From: CAZSLC01 sp964607675
Lineage (GTDB): Bacteria > Bacteroidota > Bacteroidia > Bacteroidales > UBA932
Length of the DNA stretch: 38,999 bases
Direction of reading: 5' to 3'
NCBI GenBank assembly: GCA_964607675.1
Contig: CAZSLC010000018.1
Location: 1-38,999, forward strand
The translations under genes and the position numbers were made by a program. Each line of letters begins with the position of its first letter. Positions within the stretch are counted from its first letter, which is position 1. Below, in pieces: positions 1-7,941 of the stretch. Below the pieces are notes generated by a model. That model was not told the origin of the DNA. It was given only the letters and a program-made list of their open reading frames with translations, and ran no database searches.

Positions 1-18
1 TGAGATCTTGGTGTTATC

Positions 19-2745
19 TTATGTGGATTTTATGCAATAGCCATTGTCTAGTTCGATTATGTAGTCGGCAGCCTGTATTATAAAAGGATTGTGTTCTACT
101 ACGATTATTGTATTACCTCTATCAAGAAGGGCATTGAAGGATGTTAACAGTTTTTTTACATCGTCGAAGTGGAGCCCAGTGGTGGGTTCGTCAAAGATGA
201 AGAGTATTGAGTCGCTATTGGTGTTTTGTGTATCTTTACTTAAAAAAGATGCGAGTTTGACTCTTTGGCTTTCTCCTCCGCTTAGTGTGCTGCTGCTTTG
301 TCCGAGTTTTATGTAGTTAAGCCCTACTGCTTGGAGTGGTTTCAATTTTTCAGCTATTTTTTGTGCTTGTGACTCTTCTTGTGATGAAAAAAAACTTATA
401 GCCTGATCGACACTCATTTCGAGTACGTCGTTTATATTCTTTTCTTTATATCTTACTTCAAGTATGTCGGGGATAAATCTTTTCCCCCCACATGTCTCAC
501 ATGGGATGGTGATGTCTGCCATAAATTGCATGGGGATTTTTACTTTCCCTTCTCCTTGACATTCGGGACACCTACCTCCATCAATGTTGAATGAAAAATG
601 TGAATGGCCATAGCCATTGCTTTTTGCGTATGGTTGTTCTGAAAAGAGTTTTCTTATTTCGTCGTATGCTTTTATATAAGTGGCTGGATTGGAACGAGAG
701 TTTTTACCTATCGGATTTTGATCTATGTATTCTACTGAGGTGATGTTTTTTAAGTCTCCTTTCAATTCTTTATAAAGACCAGGCTTTTGTGTGTATTTGT
801 TGAGATGTCTGCACAAGGCAGGGTAGAGGATCTCCCCTACAAGTGATGATTTTCCCGAACCACTTACCCCTACGACTGCGGTCATGGCTTTGAGTCTGAA
901 TTTGACATCTATGTTCTTGAGATTGTTCTGTGCTGCGCCTGTGATTTGAATATAGTTTTTTGATACCCTTTTATAGGGTGGCATTGGGATGCTTTTCTCT
1001 CCATTTAGGTACTGGAGTGTGAGTGATTTTCCAGATTGTATGTGGGAGTGTCCATCTGGTGGAACCCCTTGATAGACAATTTCTCCTCCATTGATTCCTG
1101 CACCTGGCCCTATGTCTATTAGGTAGTCTGCAGCTCTGATGATCTCTTCATCGTGTTCTACAACGATGACTGTGTTCCCAGTATCGCGAAGTTTTTTCAA
1201 TATGGAGATGAGTCTTTGTGTGTCTTTTTGATGTAATCCGATGCTTGGCTCGTCGAGTATATACATTGACCCTGTGAGGGTGTTGCCAAGCGTGGTTACA
1301 AGGTTGATCCTTTGGCTCTCACCTCCACTGAGTGTGTTGGAGTGGCGTGAGAGGGTAAGGTATCCTAACCCTACATTATCTATATAGCTAAGTCTCTCCT
1401 CTATCTCCTTTAGTGCTTTGTGTGCTATCTCTCTATCATGGGGGGTGAGTCTTATCTCTTTGAAAAATGTGATTAACTCGTGGATTGGCATATCCATGAG
1501 TTGAGCAATGTTTTTATCTCCAATTTTTACATAAAGAGCCTCTTTGGTGAATCTTGTCCCTTTGCAACTTGGACATGTCGTCTTGCCTGAATAGCGGCTG
1601 ATCATGTATCTGTTTTGTATTTTATATTTTTTCTTTTCTAACTCATCGAAGAATCCGTTTATCCCTGTAATGTGTTGATTGCCATTCCATAGTGTCTCCT
1701 TTTGAGATTCTGTTAGCTCTTTGTAGGGGGTGTGGATAGGAAGGTCTATTTTGTTGACATTTGAAATGATCTCTTCGTTGAAATATTTCATAATGTTGCC
1801 TCTCCAGCATGCTACCGCCCCTTCGTAGATTGAGAGGCTTGGGTCTGGGATGACAAGTGTCTCGTCTATGCCTAATATTTTGCCGTACCCTCCGCATTGG
1901 TGGCAGGCTCCAAGGGGGTTATTGTAGTTGAATAGCCACTCTTCTCCCTTTTCAAAGGTGATACCATCTGCTTCGAAGAGGTTGGAGAATGATTTTGAAA
2001 ATTGCTCTTCTCGGCATTGTACTATACACTGGATGCTTCCATGTCCCTCATTGAAGGCGGTGCGAACTGAATCTGTTATTCTTGAAGTGGTCTCTTCATC
2101 ACCATCGAGTGAGAGGCGGTCTATTAGTAGAAAATCTTCTTCCAATCTGAGTGCAGATGAGTCTTGGAGGATAGTTTCAATCTTATCTATTTTATTGGAT
2201 TGGATAGAATAGAGCCTTGAAAAACCATTCTGCTTTAGTTCGAGGAGCTTTTCTGTTTGCCCCTCTTTAACCCAGTCGATGGCGGATAGAATATATATAG
2301 TGCTCCCTTCGTCGCAGCTAAGGAGATAGTTGGTGACACTGTCTGTGCTATCGCATCTGACCTCTTCCCCAGAGATGGGTGAGTAGGTTTTTCCGATTTT
2401 GGCATAGAGCACGCGTAGGTAGTCGAAGATTTCTGTTATTGAACCTACCGTGGATCTGGGGTTGTGGGTATTGACTTTTTGTTCCACTGCGATGGCAGGA
2501 GGAATGCCTGAGATGTTTTCTACTGCTGGTTTAGAGATTCTCCCTATGAACTGCCTTGCAAATGATGAGATGCTTTCGGCGAATCTCCTTTGACCTTCGG
2601 CAAATAGTGTGTCAAAGGCTAATGAAGATTTGCCTGAGCCTGATACCCCTGTGATGACTATAAGTTTATCTCTTGGAATATCTATATCTATCCCTTTGAG
2701 ATTGTTGGCCCTTGCTCCTCTTATTTTTATAAATGGATCTTCCAT
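19..2745 (-). CDS. uvrA: UvrA-family excinuclease ABC subunit A
   Basis: UvrA is the damage-recognition ATPase of nucleotide excision repair and loads UvrB on damaged DNA. The 908-residue protein has two ABC ATPase halves: Walker A GVSGSGKSS at residues 33-41 and again near residue 630, and two signature/Walker B blocks (LSGGESQR with LDEPSIGLH, then LSGGESQR with FDEPTTGLH). The C-terminal zinc module is intact (CPEC...CETC). The first zinc module keeps only one Cys pair in the expected place (CHQC, after NNPLGA); the preceding CxxC pair of E. coli UvrA is replaced by a stretch without cysteine. It is slightly shorter than the usual 940 residues. It is the last gene of the M28-uvrB-relA-uvrA run, 9 bp after the RelA-like gene. 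Bacteroidota often carry more than one UvrA, so this may be the accessory copy. Family assignment is secure; paralogue type is inference. Confidence 0.95.
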   Translation of the reverse strand: MEDPFIKIRGARANNLKGIDIDIPRDKLIVITGVSGSGKSSLAFDTLFAEGQRRFAESISSFARQFIGRISKPAVENISGIPPAIAVEQKVNTHNPRSTVGSITEIFDYLRVLYAKIGKTYSPISGEEVRCDSTDSVTNYLLSCDEGSTIYILSAIDWVKEGQTEKLLELKQNGFSRLYSIQSNKIDKIETILQDSSALRLEEDFLLIDRLSLDGDEETTSRITDSVRTAFNEGHGSIQCIVQCREEQFSKSFSNLFEADGITFEKGEEWLFNYNNPLGACHQCGGYGKILGIDETLVIPDPSLSIYEGAVACWRGNIMKYFNEEIISNVNKIDLPIHTPYKELTESQKETLWNGNQHITGINGFFDELEKKKYKIQNRYMISRYSGKTTCPSCKGTRFTKEALYVKIGDKNIAQLMDMPIHELITFFKEIRLTPHDREIAHKALKEIEERLSYIDNVGLGYLTLSRHSNTLSGGESQRINLVTTLGNTLTGSMYILDEPSIGLHQKDTQRLISILKKLRDTGNTVIVVEHDEEIIRAADYLIDIGPGAGINGGEIVYQGVPPDGHSHIQSGKSLTLQYLNGEKSIPMPPYKRVSKNYIQITGAAQNNLKNIDVKFRLKAMTAVVGVSGSGKSSLVGEILYPALCRHLNKYTQKPGLYKELKGDLKNITSVEYIDQNPIGKNSRSNPATYIKAYDEIRKLFSEQPYAKSNGYGHSHFSFNIDGGRCPECQGEGKVKIPMQFMADITIPCETCGGKRFIPDILEVRYKEKNINDVLEMSVDQAISFFSSQEESQAQKIAEKLKPLQAVGLNYIKLGQSSSTLSGGESQRVKLASFLSKDTQNTNSDSILFIFDEPTTGLHFDDVKKLLTSFNALLDRGNTIIVVEHNPFIIQAADYIIELDNGYCIKST

Positions 2746-2754
2746 TGTGCAAAT

Positions 2755-4920
2755 TTAGTTAGTTCTTTGGACAGATGTTACCCCTTTGGTCTTTTTTATC
2801 GCTGAGGTGATTTTGTCAAGTTGCTGGTTGCCTGTCACAAATATTTGTATGATGGCGGTAAATTCCCCTTTTCTCATCCCTTCTCTTTGTGTGAGTTTGG
2901 ACGAACGTAATGGGGCATTGAACCCCTCTATGGTGTTGAGTATTGAGGCAAATGGAGAGGAGGTTTCGAGGTTGATCTTTAGTGTGGCTTGAAAACTCGT
3001 TGTCTCAGGGCAGGTTTTCCATTTTATCATCCTTACTCTGTATGGATATTTTTCGATTAGTCTTGTGGCATTGGGACAAGAGGCTCTATGAATGGTGATT
3101 CCGTTTCTTACCGTTACAAAGCCGAATACTTGATCTCCAAATATTGGATTGCAACATTTGGCCATTTTATAACTCACATTGGATATTGAGCCGTCTATGA
3201 CTATGTAATCGGAATTATCATTGTTAGTATCATTAATATTGCCTTGTGAGGGCTTTATTTGGGGTAAGTTGACTCTGTTAGTCTCTTCGCTTTTTGTAGT
3301 TAGGTAATCTTTTATTTCTGAAAGTTCTATTTTTTCTTCACTTATCGCTGAGAAGAGATCGTTGTTTGATTCGTATTTGTATTTTTTACGAAGGTTGGTG
3401 AGGTCCTCATCGTTGATACTCTCCAATTTCCAGTTTTTGATTCTTCTGTCGAGTAGCTCTTTTCCAACAGCTGCTTTTTTTAATTTCTCCTCATTTAATT
3501 TTTGTTTTATTTTATTTTTGGCCTTGGATGTTACTACGATATTGAGCCAGTCGGGAGTGGGACGCTGATTGTTGTTTTTCATTATTTCAATCACATCTCC
3601 TGAGAGAAGTCTCTCTTTGATGGAGACTGCTTTACCTTTGATGATTGCCCCTGTGCAGTGACATCCGAGATTGGTGTGTATGTCAAATGCAAGGTCAAGG
3701 ACGGTGGATCCTGCAGGTAGTTTTCTTAAGTCTCCATCTTTGGTGAGGACAAATAGGTCTTTATTGGTGTCTATGAATTCTTGTGAATATGTCCCCTTTT
3801 CTTTGCTTTCAAGTGAGTCTTTTATTCGCCCAAGCCACTGGTTGAGCCCTTTGTTCTCCTTGATCCCTTTGTATGACCAATGTGAGGCATGCCCACTTTC
3901 TGCCATGTCGTCCATCCTTTTTGTCCTTATTTGGACTTCCGCTATATTTCCATTTTTGTCGGAGATGGTGGTGTGAAGGGATTCGTAGCCGTTTTCCTTT
4001 GGTTTTGAGAGCCAGTCTCTTAGCCTTTTGGGATCTGTTTCGTACCTTTTACTGACAATGGAGTAGGCGACCCAACAAAGTGACAACTCTTTTTTTCTAT
4101 CATCAGGGGCATCTATAATGACTCTAATGGCGAATATATCATAGACCTCCTCAAAGGGGATTTTTTGTTTTTGCATTTTTTTCCAGATGGAAAAAGCTGT
4201 TTTAGTTCTACTTTTAATGGTACATTTGATTCCTGCAGATTGGAGGTCGGTTTTTATCGGTTCTATGAAACTATTGATGAATTTTTCCCTCTTTGGCTCT
4301 GTTGCTTTTAGGAGGTTGGTGATGGTACGGTAGTTCTCTGGATCGGAGTAGGTGAAGCAGATCTCTTCAAGTTCGGCTTTAAGTCTGTAAAGTCCGAGCT
4401 GGTGGGCTATAGGAATGTATAGAAGAGAGGTCTCAATTATTTTTTTCTCCCTTTTCTTTTGACCCTCTTCTGTTTGAAAATATTTTAGGTTACGCATCAC
4501 TTCCAGTCTATCGGCAAGTTTGATGAGCGTTACTCTTGGGTCGTCTGATACTGATACTATTATGCTTTTGTATAGGTCGGCGTTGAGCTTTGTATGCTTA
4601 AGGTTGATCTTGGATATCTTGTTGAGACTCTCTGATATTTCTAATATCTGAGGAGGGTACTTTTTGACAAATGCAGATATGACAAGATCTGGATTGAATC
4701 TTATACTCTCGTGAATGAAGATTGCTATGATGGCATCATACTGGAGTCCCACTTCGGCTGCAATTATCTTGGCAACTCCTATCGGGTGCTCAATAAATGG
4801 GTGGCCGTTTTCCCTCACTTTGTCTTTTAGCACCTCTTTTGCGAAGTTGTATGATTCTATTATTTTCGCCTGTTCCTCAGGGGGGTAATACTCTAATATT
4901 TGTTCTATTTCTTCCATCAT
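2755..4920 (-). CDS. relA: RelA/SpoT-family (p)ppGpp synthetase with degraded hydrolase site
   Basis: Long RSH protein of 721 residues that makes the alarmone (p)ppGpp. Order: HD-like domain (about 20-180), synthetase (about 225-350), TGS (about 388-450), zinc-finger region (MAKCCNP...) and C-terminal ACT. Synthetase residues look intact: D261 in YDIFAIR, GYESLH 311-316, EVQIRT 328-333. The hydrolase site is not: the HDxxED motif reads H70-E71-S-I-R-F and the ADRLHNMR motif reads ADRLEVMR. I therefore infer a synthetase-only enzyme; a separate bifunctional SpoT/Rel would be expected elsewhere in the genome. Its ATGA start overlaps the uvrB stop by 4 bp, suggesting translational coupling, and uvrA follows after 9 bp. 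A second Met immediately follows the chosen start and could serve equally. Confidence 0.93.
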   Translation of the reverse strand: MMEEIEQILEYYPPEEQAKIIESYNFAKEVLKDKVRENGHPFIEHPIGVAKIIAAEVGLQYDAIIAIFIHESIRFNPDLVISAFVKKYPPQILEISESLNKISKINLKHTKLNADLYKSIIVSVSDDPRVTLIKLADRLEVMRNLKYFQTEEGQKKREKKIIETSLLYIPIAHQLGLYRLKAELEEICFTYSDPENYRTITNLLKATEPKREKFINSFIEPIKTDLQSAGIKCTIKSRTKTAFSIWKKMQKQKIPFEEVYDIFAIRVIIDAPDDRKKELSLCWVAYSIVSKRYETDPKRLRDWLSKPKENGYESLHTTISDKNGNIAEVQIRTKRMDDMAESGHASHWSYKGIKENKGLNQWLGRIKDSLESKEKGTYSQEFIDTNKDLFVLTKDGDLRKLPAGSTVLDLAFDIHTNLGCHCTGAIIKGKAVSIKERLLSGDVIEIMKNNNQRPTPDWLNIVVTSKAKNKIKQKLNEEKLKKAAVGKELLDRRIKNWKLESINDEDLTNLRKKYKYESNNDLFSAISEEKIELSEIKDYLTTKSEETNRVNLPQIKPSQGNINDTNNDNSDYIVIDGSISNVSYKMAKCCNPIFGDQVFGFVTVRNGITIHRASCPNATRLIEKYPYRVRMIKWKTCPETTSFQATLKINLETSSPFASILNTIEGFNAPLRSSKLTQREGMRKGEFTAIIQIFVTGNQQLDKITSAIKKTKGVTSVQRTN

Positions 4921-6908
4921 TTGAGTAATTTTTTAAGTTCGTACATCTCGTCTCTAAATTGGGCTGCCCTTAGAAAGTCGAGTTCTTTTGCAGCCTGTTC
5001 CATATTGGATTTTGCCTGTTGGATAGCTATTCCAAGTTGATGTGGGCTCATTTTAGAGAGTATCGGCTCTTCGAGGATATATTTTTTGTTTATCTCTTTG
5101 TCTTCCTCTTGGGTGTGGTGGTAAAGTGCATTTTTGCTCTCATTGACTACTTGCTTAGGGGTGATGTGGTGCTCTATATTGTAGCTCTTCTGTTTCTCTC
5201 TTCTGCGGTTGGTCTCATCGATGGTTCTCTGCATCGATTGTGTAATGGTGTCGGCATACATTATTACAAGTCCATTCAGATTTCGTGCCGCCCTTCCAGC
5301 TGTCTGGGTAAGGGCCCTCTCGGAGCGGAGGAATCCCTCTTTGTCTGCATCAATAATGGCTACTAATGAGACATCTGGTAGGTCGAGTCCCTCCCTTAAA
5401 AGGTTTACCCCTACTAAAACATCGAACCTCCCCATTTTGAAGTCTTCTATGATCTCTACCCTCTCTAATGTATCAATATCGGAGTGGATATATCTGCATC
5501 GCACCCCCGATTTTGTGAGGTATTTCTCAAGCTCCTCTGCCATCCTTTTAGTGAGGGTGGTGACAAGTACCCTTTCATCTTTTTCGGCGCGAATGGTGAT
5601 CTCTTCGAGGAGGTCATCTATTTGATTTTTAGAGGATCTTACCTCTATCGGAGGATCGAGAAGTCCTGTGGGGCGAATGATCTGTTCCACAATGAGTCCG
5701 TTGGATGCTTCAAGTTCGTAGTCGGCGGGGGTGGCACTGACAAATAGACGTTGCTTTATTATATTTTCAAATTCGTCGAATTTCAGTGGCCGGTTGTCTG
5801 CTGCGGCAGTGAGGCGGAATCCGTATTCGATGAGGGTCTCTTTCCTTGAGCGGTCGCCTCCGTACATTGCCCTGATCTGGGGGATGGTGACGTGGCTTTC
5901 ATCTATGAAGGTGATAAAATTGTCGGGAAAATAATCAATGAGGCAGAATGGTCTCTCTCCAGCTTTTCTACCGTCGAAATAACGCGAATAGTTCTCAATG
6001 CCTGGACAGTATCCAATCTCCTTGATCATCTCAATATCGTACTCAACTCTCTTTTTAAGGCGGTTGGCTTCGTGGTTTTTCCCTATCTCCATGAAGAGGT
6101 CGTATTGCGACTTGAGGTCGTCCTGGATGGCAGAGATCCCCATTTTTGTCCTCTCTTTGGTGGTGACGAAGATGTTGGCAGGGTAGATGGAGATGGATTT
6201 AACCTCCTCTGTGGTGGCTCCTGTGATGGGGTCGATGAGTTCTATGCTCTCAATCTCGTCTCCGAAAAACAGAATGCGACAGCCGCTGTCAACGTAGGCA
6301 AGGTATATATCAATGGTGTCCCCTTTAACCCTGAATGTCCCCCTCTTGAACTCAGTTTCATTTCTCGAATAGAGTGCATCAATGAGGGAGAAGAGGAGTT
6401 TCCTTCTGCTGATTTTGTCACCAATGTTGATGGTGATGGTGTTGTCGTGAAAATCTTGGGGATTGCCTATGCCGTAGAGGCAGGAAACACTTGATATTAC
6501 AATGACATCTTTTCTTCCAGAGAGGAGGGCAGAAGAGGCACTCAGTCGCAATTTTTCTATTTCATCGTTGATGCTGAGGTCTTTTTCTATGTAGGTATCT
6601 GTCACAGGAAGGTATGCCTCTGGCTGGTAGTAGTCGTAGTATGATACGAAATATTCAACTGCATTGTTGGGGAAAAATGATTTGAATTCTCCGTAGAGCT
6701 GGGCCGCAAGGGTCTTGTTGTGGCTGAGGATGAGTGCGGGACGTTGCAATTGCTCAATCACATTGGCCATGGTAAATGTCTTCCCTGAGCCAGTTACACC
6801 GAGGAGGGTTGTGGCTGAAACACCAGAGTCTATCGCTTCGCAAATCTGTTTAATTGCCTCCGGTTGGTCCCCTGTGGGTTTATATGGGGATTGAAGGGTG
6901 AATGGCAT
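4917..6908 (-). CDS. uvrB: UvrB, excinuclease ABC subunit B
   Basis: UvrB is the helicase-like subunit that verifies DNA damage after delivery by UvrA and recruits UvrC. The 663 residues match the usual family length. Walker A GVTGSGKT is at 37-44; the beta-hairpin that clamps DNA (YYDYYQPEAYLPVTDTYIEKD region) lies at about 90-110; the DEAD-like motif is FIDESH; helicase motif VI appears as QTAGRAARN; and the C-terminal UVR motif (LGIAIQQAKSNMEQAAKELD) ends the protein. It shares one base with the stop of the M28 peptidase gene upstream and overlaps the RelA-like gene downstream by 4 bp, so these genes are almost certainly one transcript. The long plus-strand open frames opposite it are shadows. 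Confidence 0.97.
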   Translation of the reverse strand: MPFTLQSPYKPTGDQPEAIKQICEAIDSGVSATTLLGVTGSGKTFTMANVIEQLQRPALILSHNKTLAAQLYGEFKSFFPNNAVEYFVSYYDYYQPEAYLPVTDTYIEKDLSINDEIEKLRLSASSALLSGRKDVIVISSVSCLYGIGNPQDFHDNTITINIGDKISRRKLLFSLIDALYSRNETEFKRGTFRVKGDTIDIYLAYVDSGCRILFFGDEIESIELIDPITGATTEEVKSISIYPANIFVTTKERTKMGISAIQDDLKSQYDLFMEIGKNHEANRLKKRVEYDIEMIKEIGYCPGIENYSRYFDGRKAGERPFCLIDYFPDNFITFIDESHVTIPQIRAMYGGDRSRKETLIEYGFRLTAAADNRPLKFDEFENIIKQRLFVSATPADYELEASNGLIVEQIIRPTGLLDPPIEVRSSKNQIDDLLEEITIRAEKDERVLVTTLTKRMAEELEKYLTKSGVRCRYIHSDIDTLERVEIIEDFKMGRFDVLVGVNLLREGLDLPDVSLVAIIDADKEGFLRSERALTQTAGRAARNLNGLVIMYADTITQSMQRTIDETNRRREKQKSYNIEHHITPKQVVNESKNALYHHTQEEDKEINKKYILEEPILSKMSPHQLGIAIQQAKSNMEQAAKELDFLRAAQFRDEMYELKKLLK

Positions 6909-7879
6909 TATAACATCATTATTAAATAAAATATTAACATTGTCCTTTTTTTGAGGATGGGGTAGTCTATGATAGATTCGTCATCGGTGATTTTATAGGT
7001 GTGCTTATGAAATCCAGATGTGAACAGGAGTGCTGGAATGCCTGCCTGGTTGAAAATCAGTTGATCAGAAAATTTATAGTAAAGTGTGGTGAAATTTTTA
7101 CTCCCGTAAAAAGTATAATCAATATCAAGATTGAGCTTGTAAAATGTATTGCAGATGGCTATTTTCCCTCTGTCCTTTGGCTTGAGGGTGTTCTCTCCAA
7201 GTATGATAACGTACTCTTTTATCCCCTCATGGATGGGCTCGATGATGGATCCTATCTGATCTATATTGATATTGCACACAATTTTATCCTTTGGTATTTT
7301 AAGCTCTTTAATAAAATGTTTAGAACCTGCCATGCTCTCCTCCTTGCCATCAAGTGCTACGAAAATTATATTTTTATGGGGCCCCATTTTGGCCTTCTTC
7401 ATTGAGCCGAAGATCTCTGCCAAATTGAGGAGGGCAGTTACACCAGAGGCGTTGTCATCTGCCCCATTGTAAATCGCTCCATTGATGGTGCCGAGGTGGT
7501 CGTAGTGGGCGGAAATGATGATATATTCATCAGATTGAATCTGGCTATGGACTATGCCGACAATGTTTTGACCCCTGGATACAGAGTCAACTTCAAATCG
7601 CTGCAAATAAGAATTGCCGTTGAATGGAAGGACTCCGTATTGATTGAATTTAAACTCTAAAAACCTACTGATTATGTAGTTGCCTGTTGTTCCCATCCCC
7701 CTGCCCATTGCCAAATCATCTGAAAGATAGGATAGTATCTGTTTTTGTTTTTTTTGGTATATCATTTGCTCGAAAGTGGTATATGGTCCGAGCCTCCTTT
7801 GGGCTTGGATTGTATTTTGTGTATTGCAAATGGTGGTAAGTGCTATTATGACTGCAATGAGAGTGATGTTTTTAATCAT
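6908..7879 (-). CDS. Exported M28-family zinc aminopeptidase
   Basis: Secreted or periplasmic di-zinc peptidase of family M28, 323 residues. An N-terminal hydrophobic leader (residues about 3-18) precedes a typical Bacteroidota linker. Zinc and catalytic residues can be read in order: AHYDH (H125, D127), YNGADDNASG (bridging D141), KEE (E180/E181), NIDQIG (D207) and the C-terminal FHKHTY histidine. These are the ligands expected in the family, so activity is likely; substrate is unknown and family members range from aminopeptidases to glutaminyl cyclases. It is the first gene of the operon leading into uvrB, relA and uvrA, and a TAnnTTTG element lies 17 bp before its ATG. Its place ahead of DNA-repair genes looks like transcriptional convenience rather than a shared function. 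Confidence 0.9.
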   Translation of the reverse strand: MIKNITLIAVIIALTTICNTQNTIQAQRRLGPYTTFEQMIYQKKQKQILSYLSDDLAMGRGMGTTGNYIISRFLEFKFNQYGVLPFNGNSYLQRFEVDSVSRGQNIVGIVHSQIQSDEYIIISAHYDHLGTINGAIYNGADDNASGVTALLNLAEIFGSMKKAKMGPHKNIIFVALDGKEESMAGSKHFIKELKIPKDKIVCNINIDQIGSIIEPIHEGIKEYVIILGENTLKPKDRGKIAICNTFYKLNLDIDYTFYGSKNFTTLYYKFSDQLIFNQAGIPALLFTSGFHKHTYKITDDESIIDYPILKKRTMLIFYLIMML

Positions 7880-7896
7880 TTAACTATATTTGTGGA

Positions 7897-7904
7897 CAAA
7901 ATTA
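7897..7904 (-). promoter_or_regulatory. Putative -7 promoter element for the M28-uvrB-relA-uvrA operon
   Basis: Read on the minus strand this is TAATTTTG, an exact match to the Bacteroidota TAnnTTTG -7 element, 17 bp upstream of the M28 ATG. I see no convincing -33 TTTG at standard spacing. It lies in the 62-bp divergent gap shared with the TPR gene. Confidence 0.45.
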
Positions 7905-7907
7905 CAC

Positions 7908-7915
7908 TATTTTTG
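7908..7915 (+). promoter_or_regulatory. Putative -7 promoter element for the TPR gene
   Basis: TATTTTTG matches TAnnTTTG and sits 26 bp before the TPR start codon. A TTTG at 7889-7892 is a possible upstream element, but the spacing (15 bp) is shorter than the usual 19-21. The divergent -7 element overlaps this region, so the two operons may compete for polymerase. Confidence 0.45.
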
Positions 7916-7941
7916 TCAATTAAATAGTCTGTTTATATAAA

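Noticed and set aside
5892..6494. 200-residue plus-strand open frame inside uvrB
   Set aside because: Antisense shadow of a strongly conserved gene; no start context, no recognisable protein.
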